Shown: one piece after another, positions 39,315 through 39,336 of the stretch | How positions within the stretch are numbered: the stretch's first letter is position 1 | How the letters are laid out: each line of letters starts with the position of its first letter | NCBI RefSeq assembly: GCF_017356015.1 | Contig: NZ_JAFIQV010000018.1 | Location: 1 to 39,336, forward strand | Length of the DNA stretch: 39,336 nt | Direction: 5' to 3' | Source: Azospirillum sp. SYSU D00513 | GTDB taxonomy: Bacteria; Pseudomonadota; Alphaproteobacteria; Azospirillales; Azospirillaceae | Made by a program: the position numbers and the translations under genes | Notes under the pieces: model-generated | Database searches by the model: none | Told to the model about the DNA's origin: nothing | The model's input: the letters and a program-made list of their open reading frames with translations, nothing else

Positions 39315-39336
39315 GGGCCGGCGTTGCCGCCGGCCC
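39315..39336 (-). terminator. Terminator of a gene right of the window
   Basis: GGGCCGGC (39315-39322) and GCCGGCCC (39329-39336) pair perfectly with a 6-nt loop; on the minus strand it is followed by TTTT (39314-39311). It ends a leftward transcript from beyond the edge. Confidence 0.75.

Overview
High-GC, alphaproteobacterial-style DNA. The best guess is a member of Rhodospirillales/Azospirillaceae: small PAS_5-type protein, fused LivHM permease, BBP2-type outer-membrane barrel with a short OPX exporter, suhB/alpha-r8-like small RNAs, and palindromic intergenic repeats. This is inferred from gene content; there is no rRNA or tRNA to confirm it. No CRISPR array, tRNA or rRNA was seen.

Region 1 (1-4640) is an accessory nickel/cobalt island bordered by the end of an IS5-family element. 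A leftward unit encodes a small His-rich membrane protein, a HupE/UreJ-like protein and a membrane-anchored protein. It diverges from a CsoR/RcnR-family repressor (NreA-like) and an NreB-like MFS exporter with a His-rich tail. Two related G/C-tract operators lie between the two units. A wrecked dmeF exporter follows.

Region 2 (4715-12600): an ExeA-like AAA domain whose nucleotide-binding motifs are degraded, fused through one membrane helix to TPR-like and ankyrin repeats; an N-acetylglucosamine-type ROK kinase and NagA on opposite strands; between them a compact RelE/Xre/HigA-like three-gene cassette; a 20-residue membrane peptide; an alpha-r8-type sRNA; OtsB; and a small flagellar-rod-like protein.

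Region 3 (12639-18707): a composite palindromic repeat, then a leftward branched-chain-type ABC uptake operon (MarR, binding protein, fused LivH-LivM, LivG, LivF) and a small proline-rich protein.

Region 4 (19153-24445): surface polysaccharide genes: outer-membrane barrel, OPX lipoprotein, RmlC-type epimerase, and an overlapping SDR/SAF-oxidoreductase pair.

Region 5 (24667-30011): AI-2E-type exporter with a GlsB-type stress protein, a thioredoxin-fold/2OG-oxygenase fusion, a membrane histidine kinase with a LuxR-type response regulator, and a second composite repeat carrying a nested palindromic insert.

Region 6 (30090-39336): VOC and DUF1579 genes divergent from a MarR gene with a palindrome inside its promoter, a PepSY protein, a second alpha-r8-like sRNA and a weaker third candidate, a PAS protein, an RcnB-like protein, a voltage-gated channel with an unusual selectivity filter, an HD-GYP phosphodiesterase, a glycosyltransferase, an alpha/beta hydrolase, and the terminator of a gene beyond the right edge.
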